Shown here: positions 52,966 to 64,000 of the stretch, one piece after another
Numbering within the stretch: position 1 is the first letter of the stretch
How the letters are laid out: every line of letters begins with the position of its first letter
Source: Mytilus galloprovincialis
Taxonomy: Eukaryota > Mollusca > Bivalvia > Mytilida > Mytilidae
Direction of reading: 5' to 3'
Assembly (NCBI RefSeq): GCF_965363235.1
Contig: NC_134845.1
Span: 27,468,524-27,532,523, forward strand
DNA length: 64,000 nt
Translations under genes and position numbers: made by a program
The notes under the pieces: model-generated
Database searches by the model: none
Seen by the model: only the letters and a program-made list of their open reading frames with translations
What the model was told of the DNA's origin: nothing

Positions 52966-53921
52966 TCTTACCTCTTTGTGTTAAAATCTAATGAGACTAA
53001 TTTATCTATTGGTCCAAGCATGGATGTGATATAGGGTCAATATAATACTTCTATGGTCCGAAATATAGTTGGACCGTTATTTTTCTCGTTGGAATTGTTT
53101 ACTTTTGTGATTTCGATGCCTTTTATAGCTGCCTATGCGGTATGGGCTATGCTCATTGTTGAAGGTCGTACAGTCCTGTAACTGTTATTTTCGCTGTCAT
53201 TTGGTCTCTTGCGGAGAGATCATACCACATCTTATTTGTTTAATTTTTTTATATATTAAAAGGAATTAAGATATGCGAATAGGTAAATCAAAATAAGAGA
53301 ACACACTCATTTTAGATTCACGGTAACACTTATTATTAACAAAAGTAAAACGCAATTAAAAATCTGAAATGCATGGGATTTAGTGATTCAGTTACACGTA
53401 TTTCGATTTTGAAATTACATGCACGTCTTTCATCATAAGTTTAATTTCCATTTTAAATACCAGCGTTCGTGCGTATGTAAAAGGTTGTTTTTTAGGGAAA
53501 AAATCTTTTAATCTCTTCTAATTGACATCATGTTTAAGTCTTTAACCGGATAAAAAAGTTAAATGTTATAGAAAATAGAAAATGAAATAATTCAGATGTA
53601 TCCGTAAATATTTATAAATCCGGATACCTTGGATAAACTTTAACGACACATTCTCTTATTGTCAAATTAAATCTGTCATAGAAAACATCCACCGTGTGAC
53701 ACCATTAATATATCAATGCGTTCTTTTCAAATTTGCTAAATGGGGGGGGGGGGTCAAATTTGATGATTACAAGTTTTATTGATACCACCGGTACTCAACT
53801 CTGAGGTACTCAATACATGTATTATATCTTTTTATACTGAAAATCCCACAATAAAAAAATATGACGAAATCAAGATAAGATAGTTCAGTGAACATGCAGA
53901 TATAAATACGTACATGGGGTT

Positions 53922-54389
53922 GGTGTCAGACCAACAATTACTCCCTCCAATTTAGAACTTATGTAAAAGTAGCCCTACTCTGACACAAAATAGTGCTTTT
54001 GATGTTCTTGTTTACTTAAACTAACCAACAAATTTGCAGAAATGAAACTTTTGGTGAAAGAGAAATATATCTAGATCATTTTGAGCCAAAATTTACTTGT
54101 CTATGAGTTTGCATTAAAAATTGAGGATTAATGCGCTCCATAGTATACTAATTTTAGATTTCCAGAAAACCAGGTTTTTGTTTTGGAGTACCTCTGTTTG
54201 AAGGTCAGTTATTTTGTTAGAAGGCTTTAAAGGTATGGTGAAAATTGGCATGTAGAAAGCTGATACATGTACAATTAAGGATATACCTGGTTTCTATGAA
54301 GTTAAACTTAAGGTAAAATATTTAGAAAGCTGTGAAAATTGCAAAATTTGGTTGAACAGATAGGGATTTTTAATTGGTGGTCTGACACC
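53922..54389. mobile_element. 468-bp MITE with 19-bp inverted ends
   Basis: The left end GGTGTCAGACCAACAATTA and right end (complement) GGTGTCAGACCACCAATTA differ at one base. 'tacatg' occurs close outside both ends. There is no coding capacity. Confidence 0.7.
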
Positions 54390-54899
54390 TACATGTATAC
54401 ACATATGCAAGTGCTATCATAATAAATTGTTTTCGTTCATCACCTGATCTGCAATGTGCCCCCATCGACCATACACACGTGCAAATGTTCAAGTTAATTT
54501 CTAAAAAAGATGATTGTCCAGCTTTCAGTAGAAATTTTCAGATAACCAATTTATATGTTTATTTCAGTTTTAATATAAAAAGAAAAAAAAAATTATATCC
54601 TAGTGTAAATTGGCTGCACGAAAATAATAAAAAAAAATCATATCTCTGATTAAGACCGGTATTAAGTTTTAATATAACATTGCCCTTTTCTTGGATTGAT
54701 GCTTGGATTACTGTCAACTCATTAACGACAGTTTAAGGAAGGTAACGTTAAAAAAGTGCTCCGGACGCACCCAATTTTATAAAGTATTATTTTCATAATT
54801 ATTTTTTTAATTAAAAAGGTAATTGACCACTTCAGATTAAATTTTGGAAAGGAAATAACGAAGATCAGTTAGTACACAATATATAATATGTAGCTCCAT

Positions 54900-55170
54900 T
54901 ACCATTCCAAAAGATTACTCATTTAATCTACACAAAACTAAGAAGGATTATATAGGCGGTAATCATTATAATGTTCCGGCTCGGTATCTTCCGCCAAGTT
55001 CCGCATGAAGTCCATAAAAAGACATTCATCCGGGCTGGGAAAAGTTTCACAGCTGGTCGGCTGCACACGCGATCTCCACTTATTCCAAGGCAACCATTAT
55101 GCCAAATTCTTTGGAAACTAAACGAAGTAGGATTTGGATATTTGGATGAAAAAGTTAATTTTCTGTTCAG
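54900..55170 (+). other. possible unassigned exon with a strong donor
   Basis: A GC-richer, CpG-containing stretch ends at CAG/GTGAGT (55170/55171). A frame of 67 codons from 54971 crosses the donor and shows no family. It could be a 5' non-coding exon of the zinc-finger gene 7.5 kb downstream; no strong acceptor precedes it. Confidence 0.3.
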
Positions 55171-55570
55171 GTGAGTTTTTAAATTTAGTTATTGTAGTTA
55201 ATTAACTTATAAACAAAACTTATGTGTGTACACGCATTCATTTGTTACAAGCATTCCAGTCGGATCAAATAACCAAAAACTTATCCGAAGAGAGGAACAA
55301 TTGGGTTTCTCATCATGAAGCATACTTTCGATATTACATTCAGATTTAAATATTTATAAATATACACATGTAATCAGGTTTCCTATGCCTCTATGTAAAT
55401 ATTATTTGAAATTATATAATTCCTTGGAACATTATTTTTTATAAATTTGTAAATTTATGTCACGTATTTAGATTCGAATTCAGTCATAACAAAAAGTGTT
55501 AGGTTTGAATACATTTATAGATTTTTATTTTATTTATTTATTTAAATACGAAATCATTTTACAGTTATAG

Positions 55571-55596
55571 ATGTAGATAAATGCACTCATCGTTAG
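55571..55596 (+). CDS. candidate short terminal exon or decayed EGF exon of the sushi/EGF gene
   Basis: After a pyrimidine-rich tract and tandem acceptors (TTTTACAG and TTATAG, six bases apart, both in frame), phase 1 reading gives DVDKCTHR and TAG. DVDKC is the opening of a calcium-binding EGF, but the rest of the domain is absent. It may be the true C-terminus or a relic of a duplicated EGF exon. Confidence 0.35.
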
Positions 55597-58500
55597 ATTT
55601 GGAAATAATAATATCAATGGTATATTTGTCGAGTTTAAATCTCTTTTGACTGATCTCATAAGTCATTTTCCCATTTTGTATATTATAATTTTCTTTTTTT
55701 TCTTTTTTTTTTTTCATAAAATACGAATATAGAAATTGATTAATTTAGTTATAAATCATTACATGAAATATATTTAATGAAAAATACATTTTAAACCCAG
55801 ACACATAACGCATATGCGTTTCTTATTGATATCCTTTGTGTACCTTCGGAGAATTCTTTCTTTGGATCTGGAAATAGAAACAAGTCACGTGACCCTTGTA
55901 TCTTGCAAAGTTTCTTCGTGCCTCATTAGCATCCTCAGATATACAGGGAACACAAACTACAAACCACTTCACCTGAGGTATCAAGTTACATACAGGACTT
56001 GATGGAATCTGGATGGAAAACATGCCAAGTTTTTTCTGATTGTAGCTGAAAATTTTCTTATTTTTTGTGTAAAGTGGAAACTACGGAATAGATTAACCTA
56101 CATTTTTGCTTACCATGATTGAGAACAAGTAGCTGTTTTAGAAGGATCAACACATGTGATTCATTTTTCAGGCAGATTTAACTTATGCTTATCTGTGACA
56201 GTTCAAAAGTCCTAGTTAGAACTGCTGTAATTGATTTTCCCAAATCTGAGCTCAGTATGGGCGTAGATCATTTTGAAGCAACTTCAAAAAAACAACAAAA
56301 ACCCAAGGATCGCCAAAATCTATTATAATATATATAATTACTTTAAACAATTCTAGTACAATAGAAAAAAAACAACACTTTTATCAAATGGTATTTGAAT
56401 GGAGAAAAAAAAATCATACTATAAATAAATCTAATTATATATCCATCGCTTTTTTAAAAAAAATCTATAAATAGACTTTTCTCGAATAATAAGTGAAAAT
56501 ACAAAATAAGCTAAAAGCACGGACGTGATGGTACATCGACTCCTAATGGTAATTTTATATGATGTAGTATCTCTGGTATGGTTTTTAATACAAAATGTGC
56601 TGCAACCCCGAAAAAGAACTTCATCTTGTATTGTCTTACCATATATTTAATACCCATTACATCTATGATATCAATAAGCAGACGAGGTGAATACGTAAAA
56701 ATCGAACCAAAGATAAGTTATTTTATTGGAAATAAATGTAGCAGACGTCATTTGGCTGTTTGTATTGTTGGGTTACTGTTATTGAAGTTAATTTTTGTTT
56801 CGATTTTTATTCATCTATTCGTACTTTTGTTAATTCTATAAATAATTGGAATATAAGAATTATATTACTCTTACAATGCTGTAGGTTAGACCATAGATGT
56901 AATACCCATAGCTATGGGTATTAAATCTATGTTGATATATACCTAATGACGAAAGAAACGTACCACCTCCATTAATTGCATAAAACTTTTTATGAATAAT
57001 TATGATCAAAATGCGTCCAGATTTTCAATTTTCTATTGTTACCACGAAAACTTATATATTTTTATTAGTAAACTCTGCACTCAATTCATTTTTTTTTTCA
57101 ATTCAAGGTTATGCATATAATATAACAGATTTATACAAATGTGTAGCAAATACCAGAAATTATTACACTACTTATTTGTTTTGTTAAAAATAAAGAGAAC
57201 AAATTACCTTTACATGTATTTATATAAGAATAAAAAATTGTATGGAAGTAGAGATCTATACACTAACAATGAGTTAGTATCTACTTTGAGAAAATTACAA
57301 TACAAATCATAAATTTCAAACAACGAATCGATTTGTCCAAATATTGGGGTGTCAAGAATAATACTTCAAATATTTGTGTGGCATTCAACATATTTTTGAC
57401 AGAAAATTCCTATATAAGACAATTTAAAAAAATGAAAGATCATAAAACATGTCTTCTATCTCAATAGTTTTTTAATTACATTCAACGACTTATCTACCGT
57501 AAATAAGCTTTTCAATTGGACTGTAGTGGTCTGAAACGTGTGAGAAAGGCGATTGACTATCTACCCCCCCCCCCCCCCCCAAGATCCATCGAAATTGGAT
57601 ATAAAACTTTAAATACTCATGAAACGTATGATACAGCACAGGACACTTGTTTTGTCACAACTTTGAGAAGACTTAATTTGTTGTGGATAGAAAATCAACC
57701 CAGCATCTGACTACCTATAATAATCATTGAAAAATATAGTCGTTTGAAAAGATGAAAGGGTCAAAGACCTTACAGTAATGCCTTTTTGATTGTTTTTATA
57801 TCAACATTAATATTCTGTTTGGTCAATCACATCCATGTTCTAAAAAAAAAATGATAAGAGTTATCTTCCTTATATAGTTTTTTTTTTAGATCTCTATTAG
57901 CATTTGAATTTTTCTTTTTTCAAATGAAAGATTTTGTAATTTGCAGTTTTTGATACTTAGTATATCTTTAATTGATTTATGACAAATTATGGTGATGTAA
58001 TGTACATTCCTACTCTTATAGCTATCGAAACAATAGTAGTTATCTTGTAACCTGCACACTTGTGTTATAACAGCTAATACATTATTTCTAAGTTAGGGAT
58101 TTAAGACGCCTCATTTCTTTTACCGCAATATATAAACACAGGTTAAACGAATAAAATATTCATCCTAAGTGACCCCAATTGTTCGTATTTATAAACTATA
58201 CACTAAAATGCTAGTTGAATCGTATTCACGTAAGGAATCCGGAAATATTTCAATTTGGTTTTCCCGACGTTTTAAATATCCAAAACATATATGTAATAAT
58301 GAAAATGTGTGTCATTCAATCTTTGTAGAGGTGTATGACATGTTCTTGTCTAAGAGAAAGGTACATACGCATGGTTTCGATCTGGTGATGGTCAGTATGC
58401 ATCAACTTGGCAATTTCTTAAAAAACTCCAACCGTGCGAGGGCAGTCGTTGTTTACATGGTCATCTATTTTTTGTAGGCATAGATAGATAACTGACTCAT

Positions 58501-59000
58501 TGGTAACAATAGCACACCTTCTCATATTACTATGTTCAAATAAACTGATATTTTGCAAGCAGGTATTCGCTGTAAAATAGAAATGGTGTGATTTTTTGGG
58601 GCGAAGGTCATCATGGTCATTATCATTTATTATATACATACTAGTATATACATGAATTAACAGGGGGGGGGGGGGAGAATTTTGTGCCCAATTAAAAACA
58701 ATTATGTGGTTTGCATTTTGTTATTGTCCGATCCCAGTTAAATACATAATAAAATAAAAGAGTTTTGTTTTCCCTAGTTAAACTTTTCTGTATCCAACCC
58801 TGCACACTTATTTAGGTTAAAATGAAATAGTTTCCCTCAGTTTTGGACTACGAACAATGTTTAATTAATGGGCAGACTTTACACGAGTGGATGTTTATCC
58901 GTGTCATTAATACTTCGACGTTATCCAAAGTGCATATACAAGATGTTTCAATGCTTCCGAAACAGGAAATATTTTGAATTGATCCGGTTTGGTTCCTCCC
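55597..59000. other. gene-poor stretch
   Basis: AT-rich, with a 40-bp palindrome (56892-56931), a poly-C tract (57565-57580), a SINE-like tail (about 58430-58530) and a poly-G tract (58662-58675). The frames 56578-56841 and 58169-58477 have no recognisable domains; the second ends in the SINE-like tail. Confidence 0.4.
56892..56931. repeat. 40-bp near-perfect palindrome
   Basis: The two 20-base halves, meeting at CCATAG/CTATGG, are complementary at 19 of 20 positions with no loop. Confidence 0.8.
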
Positions 59001-59072
59001 CTATTTAATATATTTAAAGTACGTCATCCGCACATAATTTAATTGCATGGATATCTGCACAATACGATTAAG
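59000..59072 (+). promoter_or_regulatory. possible promoter and leader exon
   Basis: A 'tatttaatatatttaaag' TATA-like stretch (59003-59020) is followed about 50 bases later by a donor AAG/GTAAAT (59072/59073). It could start the zinc-finger gene's transcript; weak evidence. Confidence 0.2.
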
Positions 59073-60216
59073 GTAAATACTTTTTTTTAATTCTTTACTT
59101 GTTTATACGAATTGGCCTCAACAATTCACTTTCTCTATACAATGAAAGCTTTAGAATGGCTACGTTTTCAAACATTCATCAACTATTGTTCATTTATTGC
59201 ATTAAAACAAATAGTTATATTACCAAGTGTAATGATAGGAAAATAGATAAGTTGATTGTGTGATTGATACACGAAGTTTTAACGCCATATATCGGGCGAA
59301 GAACAAGGAACAAAGTCTGACACAGTATTGCAAACGCATTTTCGCAATTCGTCTATGCCTTACAAGGTAGATAGAACGCTTGGAAGCAAATCTGATCCTT
59401 GCTTGACTCTGTTGAATTTATTCAATACCTTTCTCTTAATAGGTAGAACTAGACATTGTACTGAAAACCGTCTATTGCTGAAGAGTCTAGCTGATCTCTA
59501 AATTATTTTTGATTGTGTTGCTTGGTTTCTGTCTCATTGACATTTATCAAACATATATTTTTTTTTATTCCAAATAGAGATGAAATTATTAAGACTATGT
59601 AAGCTTGCATGTGTTTGATATCTGTCTACTTTTTGTTTATGAGTATAAACTTAAAACTTTTTTTTTTAAATTAAATAAAATGAAGGGAAAAGTAAGAAGA
59701 ACTCTACCCGAAACACCACAGTGCCTTTATAAAATTAATTTGGTCTTCCAATATGCTTTCATCTGTTGATAGTGATTGGGTGATATAAACAACATGTGCG
59801 TCTATATAAATGACATATAGCGGAGATGCTGTCTATATGACAGCAACCCAAACGACACAATCAATCAAAAGACATATAGCGTTCAACAAAAAAATGATGT
59901 GTTTACACTATGGCAATATCTAAATTATCCCAAGTCTTAAAGAATTTTATAAATAGATGTTATAAAAACCACAAAAGGTCTGCCATCGACTATGTACTCT
60001 ACAAATATAAAAAAAAACTCAAAAGATATGACATAAAACTACCACTGACATTTAAAATTCTAGTTTTCTTTCTGGTTTGATTTATAATATGAATATTTTA
60101 ATGTCATTGTTAACTATATGATAAACAAAAGTAGTGAAATATTTAGGTATTAAATAAAATGACTTCTCTCGGAGTCTCATTCCTTCGATTTTGATGTGAA
60201 AACAGCCGACGATTGT

Positions 60217-60262
60217 CAAGTGAGTGGCCGTTATGTGAGTGGCCGTTGTGTGAATGGCCGAT
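60217..60262. repeat. short tandem repeat, three 14-15-bp units
   Basis: 'gtgagtggccgtt' with variants repeats three times; read on the minus strand it gives a GHSHNGHSHNGHS run in a frame (60143-60457) that is otherwise unconvincing. Confidence 0.55.
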
Positions 60263-61560
60263 CAGGAAAGACATAGTTCTACGTTTGCACACTGAATTAA
60301 ACAAGAAGTAAATATAAATAAACACGATGTAATCATTTGTGTGAAGACGTACTTTCCGAATTTTAACCATATAAGTTCCTCCTACACTTTGTATATATTT
60401 ACTGCGGAATGTTATCCAAACCGGCTTGTTTCTCAATTCCTTCTTTATTTTGATCAATATAACCTAAAAAATGCAATTTAAACACTTGCACTGGACAATG
60501 TGATTATATATACTATCTTAAGGTAGGTACCGTTCCAAACTAGGATATAGTACCCTACACTGACTGATTAAAATAAAACTATTAAAAGTCTTAATGGTTC
60601 TTTTTTTGAATAATTTAGATACATGGATAGAGATATATTACCTTGTAGTTAATACTTTATGGTTATTATACAATGTTATATAAATACTTATTTCTTCTCT
60701 AGTGTAATTGCTACATGACCCCATACAAATAGAATGATCAATCAATTAATTGATTGATTGATTGATTGATTGTTGTCTAGCTCAAAAGCTACATTTTGAA
60801 TTTAAGAAACACACATCATATCTTAGTGCCCCTCGATAGAATGTCATGAATAATTAGTTTGTTATTACCTTAGTCATAATCTTAATGATTACTTTTAAAG
60901 GGAAAACGGTAGTATTTAATTTTCCCAGCATTAGGTTGGCCTTTTGTGTACCCAAGACAGGGCGTAGGAAGTCAACTTAAGAGCGCTGTGATTGGATGTA
61001 AGGGTACAATATATTTTTTATTTATCTATGAATAACTGCAGTGTGTATATTTACAATATAAATTTTGAAACTTATTGAAATATTTTCTAGAGAATTATTC
61101 GAAAAGACTTGCAAAATTTCATAAATTTGGTGCAAAATGACGGTGGGCATGGATAACATAAACAAGCTCCGTTGGAAGTTGGTCATGATACTATTTGGCT
61201 TTAATTTTTAAAACACAATAATAAAGTACTAACACAACATATAACTGTTTTATTCAGGTTTTTATCTTAAAAAGTGGTAAATTTAGAAAATGTTAACATT
61301 GTCGCCTATGGCAGAATAAATAGTACCGTTTTCCCTAAATATACACGGTATTCAGACTTTAATCGCCGAAAACGAAATGGTTACCAAGGAATTTAATTTG
61401 CGGAATCCATAATTTTTACACGCATATAAAAAAACCTTGTATTCTGTAGCATTTTTTTAATTTACTTTTCCTTTTTTTATATATAAATATATTTGACGGC
61501 GTTAATTCTACATATTGTCGAAGACAAATTTGAAACAACTGATGGTCTATTTACTATAGT
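60263..61560. other. intergenic or leader-intron sequence
   Basis: No gene is seen. An (ATTG)n tract lies at about 60745-60772. Confidence 0.4.
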
Positions 61561-61562
61561 GA

Positions 61563-61750
61563 TGTTCTGGAGCACCTACGACCACCCCCGGGATAGCCCG
61601 TAGCTCAGTCTTTATAGTTTTCACTGTTGTTCTTTGTGTGTTGACTTTTGTTTTTTCGTCGTTTTTTGTTTTTTTCCAATGACATTGTGTCAGTTTGGTT
61701 TCAATATGTATGTTTGAATATTCCTTCGGTATCTCTCGCCTCTATCGTAT
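61563..61750 (-). repeat. dispersed repeat copy, reverse orientation
   Basis: 'ttctggagcacctacgacca', 'tgtgtgttgacttttgt' and 'tcggtatctctcgcc' are the reverse complement of blocks in the 3478 and 44215 copies. Confidence 0.5.
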
Positions 61751-62219
61751 AAGTATATTCGATGTTTTTTTTTTAAATTGAAGCATGGCACAAAAGAAAT
61801 ATTATAATGTAGAGCATTTTAGTGTCGCCACAATAATACCAATATAATAGTATACGCGGAACTTGACTTTTGAAATAGACTTTGAGATCACTGACGCTAT
61901 TTCCTATTCTAATAAAGGAATATAATATTGTATCCAATCCACATCAATATAAGAGGTAGGGGGCGGCTAGACATGCAAGCCATCCGGGGCCGAATAGTTT
62001 CAGAGAACGATAAATAGTCCTTTAATTTATTGGAAAAAAAGGAGGCAGATGTCTTTAAAAGATATTTCAAACGCTTATAATTAAACGCTGAATTTAAAAT
62101 AGCACATGTTTTTATTCTGACGAGTGTTGGTGGTGCCAAAAATCTATTTACCGGATTGAAAATTAAAAAGAATACACGTTTTACCTAGAATACTCATTAA
62201 TCAGCTTTGTTAAAATAAT

Positions 62220-62300
62220 TAGATATAGGAAGAAGTGGTATGAGTACCAATGAGAACTCTTCATCCAAGTCACAATTTATAAAAGTAAACCATTTTTAAA
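62220..62300 (+). repeat. SINE-like repeat, truncated copy
   Basis: 'ataggaagaagtggtatgag', 'taccaatgagaac' and 'cacaatttataaaagtaaac', then the match ends. Confidence 0.55.
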
Positions 62301-62745
62301 TAAGTTTATAGACAATCATGCACGGACTACGTGTAAATGTAAATCTATTTCCATTTTTTTTTTTTGGATTATGCAAATAAAATAATTGGCATTAAACCAA
62401 GGAGCCTGTGTTTCACATGTTGTCGTTGTAATTTGCCACCTGCCATATTTAGATTAAATTAAATAAGGCATAGGTTTTCTCGTTTGAAAAGTTGATGTTA
62501 TTTTTTATTCCGAGTCGTTTGTTTTACTGCTTATGCCTTGCTGTGACCATTTGTTCCTTTCACCAATGACCATTGGTCTTTGGTAGACATTTTTCTCATT
62601 TTTAATCATAGTATATTTCCATCATGTTCTTTTAAAACTACCATTTGAATATAAGTTCTTACCGGAAGATGATAATAAAAAAACATAAGTACTGAGTCTT
62701 TAGAAATACATGATACTAACTCATTTCATATTGTATTTCAGGTTG

Positions 62746-62774
62746 ATGTCATGCTAAGAACAGGAAAATGCTAA
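62746..62774 (+). promoter_or_regulatory. two overlapping upstream ORFs before the zinc-finger start
   Basis: Just inside the exon (acceptor TATTTCAG, exon from 62742), ATG at 62746 reads three codons to TAA, and ATG at 62751 reads seven codons to TAA at 62772-62774, overlapping the main ATG at 62768. Both should lower initiation at the main start unless bypassed. Confidence 0.5.
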
Positions 62775-64000
62775 ACAACGAGAGAGATCTAGTTACAAGA
62801 CTATTAAAGCAAAATATTGTCACGTTGTGTAAGGAGACCGTTTCATACGACACGCAACTAGAAATAGACGGCATTATTTGTATCTCAACCGGTAATGAAT
62901 CCCAGCAAATAGTAGTCAAGGTACATAACTTCTTCCAAAAACTTGGCAATAAATCACCAACTCCACGGAAACATACTGAGCAATCACAACAATCACCGAA
63001 TGATCATGTTTGGAAGACAAACACTGAAGCAAAGAGGTATCCAATAGGTCAGTTCAATGTTCAGAAAGATCCAAATGATATTTGGCAAAAGCAGCTTCAA
63101 AATTACAAAAATGATATAAAACTTCAAAATGAAACGAATGGTGGGATTGTAGACAATAATAACGATGCGACTTCTAATGGATATGACGAGAGCCACGTGG
63201 AACACAACAGCCAAACCGTCTTACCACAAATTCCGAAGACAATTACTAGTCTGGAACAGGACGAAACCAGTTTTCAAGAAGAAAACGATAAAGGAATTTT
63301 AAATGAATCCTCAAGTGGAAGCGATACAATGGATTATGAAGATAATGCAATGAATGATGATGTTGTAAATGGAGCTAACGATAATCTCAGTAATCCACAC
63401 ATTATATCGTTTCATGAGAATGGAGACGTGATTTCGGAAATGCCAGGACAAAGTCCTGTTAAAATGTCACCAACTGACATACAAGCTAGCTTTATCGACA
63501 TGAAATCACCAAAGAAACATTCTTCGCGCGACGAAAACTCGATGATTGAATGTAAATTGGGTAAAAACTGCAATACTGACGAAGATTTGTCAAAGGTGCC
63601 GATACGACAAGTTCGAGATATACAGTGCAAACGCTGTGGTACTATACTCTCAGACGGACAAGCGTTCGAGCAACATAACACGGATGTCCATAGCGTATAC
63701 ACCTGTAGAGTTTGCTTTAATACTTTCACCTGTAGAAATAATATGAAGCGCCATATGCGACTCCACACTGGATTTCGACCTTATACTTGCAAGTTATGCT
63801 CTGAAAGTTTCACCCGTAAGGACGATATAAAACGTCATCTTATACGCCATAGCTTTGATAAACCGTTCCGCTGTAATGTCTGTAGAAAGGGATATATGGA
63901 TCGCAAAACCGTGAAGAATCATATACGAAAAGAACACCACTCTAAAATAATTCACATTTGTCAGACATGCGGGGAAGCATTTGATAACTCTGTCAAATTT
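62768..64000 (+). CDS. C2H2 zinc-finger protein, 5' part (runs off the window)
   Basis: 411 codons are open to the window edge with no intron. The first 55 or so residues (MLNNERDLVTRLLKQNIVTL... VVKVHNFF) look folded and helical but match no domain I can name. Residues about 60-280 are polar, acidic and probably disordered. C2H2 fingers follow: F1 C287/C290/H303/H308 (atypical spacing), F2 C313-H333, F3 C341-H361, F4 C369-H390, and F5 from C398, cut by the edge. The F2-F3 linker HTGFRPY is TGEKP-like, so sequence-specific DNA binding by a nuclear transcription factor is likely. The ATG at 62768 is the first in frame after the acceptor at 62741; two short upstream ORFs precede it. Confidence 0.88.
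   Translation, partial: MLNNERDLVTRLLKQNIVTLCKETVSYDTQLEIDGIICISTGNESQQIVVKVHNFFQKLGNKSPTPRKHTEQSQQSPNDHVWKTNTEAKRYPIGQFNVQKDPNDIWQKQLQNYKNDIKLQNETNGGIVDNNNDATSNGYDESHVEHNSQTVLPQIPKTITSLEQDETSFQEENDKGILNESSSGSDTMDYEDNAMNDDVVNGANDNLSNPHIISFHENGDVISEMPGQSPVKMSPTDIQASFIDMKSPKKHSSRDENSMIECKLGKNCNTDEDLSKVPIRQVRDIQCKRCGTILSDGQAFEQHNTDVHSVYTCRVCFNTFTCRNNMKRHMRLHTGFRPYTCKLCSESFTRKDDIKRHLIRHSFDKPFRCNVCRKGYMDRKTVKNHIRKEHHSKIIHICQTCGEAFDNSVKF

Noticed and set aside
54971..55174. 67-codon plus frame as a protein gene
   Set aside because: It crosses a strong splice donor and resembles nothing; kept only as a possible non-coding exon.
58169..58477. 102-codon plus frame as a gene
   Set aside because: Its end lies in a SINE-like tail; no splice or domain support.
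60143..60457. 104-codon minus frame with GHSHNGHSHN
   Set aside because: The repeat in the protein is only a short DNA tandem repeat; no start context or homology recognised.

Overview
The window looks like nuclear DNA of a marine bivalve, most likely a mussel close to Mytilus. The reasons are an AT-rich background, large GT-AG introns around small single-domain exons, and dense bivalve-type dispersed repeats: pearl-like elements with ACGG microsatellites, a SINE-like family whose copies share the wording 'caatgagacaact', and many MITEs. The genus rests on recognising repeat style, not on a search. There are no bacterial operons, CRISPR arrays or recognisable RNA genes.

Four genes can be supported. 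(1) Minus strand, 24107 to 6131: a 14-coding-exon type II transmembrane serine protease of 967 aa, in the order short cytoplasmic tail, membrane helix, 385-residue Ser/Thr-rich stalk, five LDL-receptor class A repeats, SRCR domain, S1 protease. The exons join in phase with no frame break and the His-Asp-Ser triad is intact, but the activation site (Phe before Ile-Ser-Gly-Gly) and the specificity-pocket residue (Ser, not Asp) point away from trypsin-like activity. (2) Minus strand, 39090 to 29809: a 7-coding-exon, 888-aa fusion of a zinc-ribbon N-terminus, a Mutator-like transposase domain, a very basic linker and a DEDDh 3'-5' exonuclease with all five catalytic residues. Its first exon sits in a TATA-less, YY1/ETS-type promoter. 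(3) Plus strand, 42522 to at least 52478: a secreted protein with signal peptide, three sushi (CCP) domains, an EGF domain and a calcium-binding EGF domain; its 3' end is uncertain. (4) Plus strand, from 62768 past the window edge: a C2H2 zinc-finger protein preceded by two tiny upstream ORFs.

Layout: 1-2000 holds a decayed DIRS-type retroelement; 2500-5100 is dispersed repeats; 6.1-25.5 kb is the protease gene with many elements in its introns; 25.5-29.8 kb is intergenic with tandem repeats; 29.8-39.4 kb is the transposase-exonuclease gene; 40-41 kb is a triplicated repeat; 41.6-42.4 kb is a MITE directly upstream of the sushi/EGF gene (42.5-55.6 kb); 55.6-62.7 kb is gene-poor and ends at the zinc-finger gene.

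The genes are not obviously functionally linked. The strongest candidates for something new are the intact intron-bearing transposase-exonuclease fusion, the chymotrypsin-like membrane protease with a non-basic activation site, a perfect 38-bp inverted copy of one of that gene's own exons in the adjoining intron, and a tiny palindromic repeat flanked by 7-bp direct repeats.
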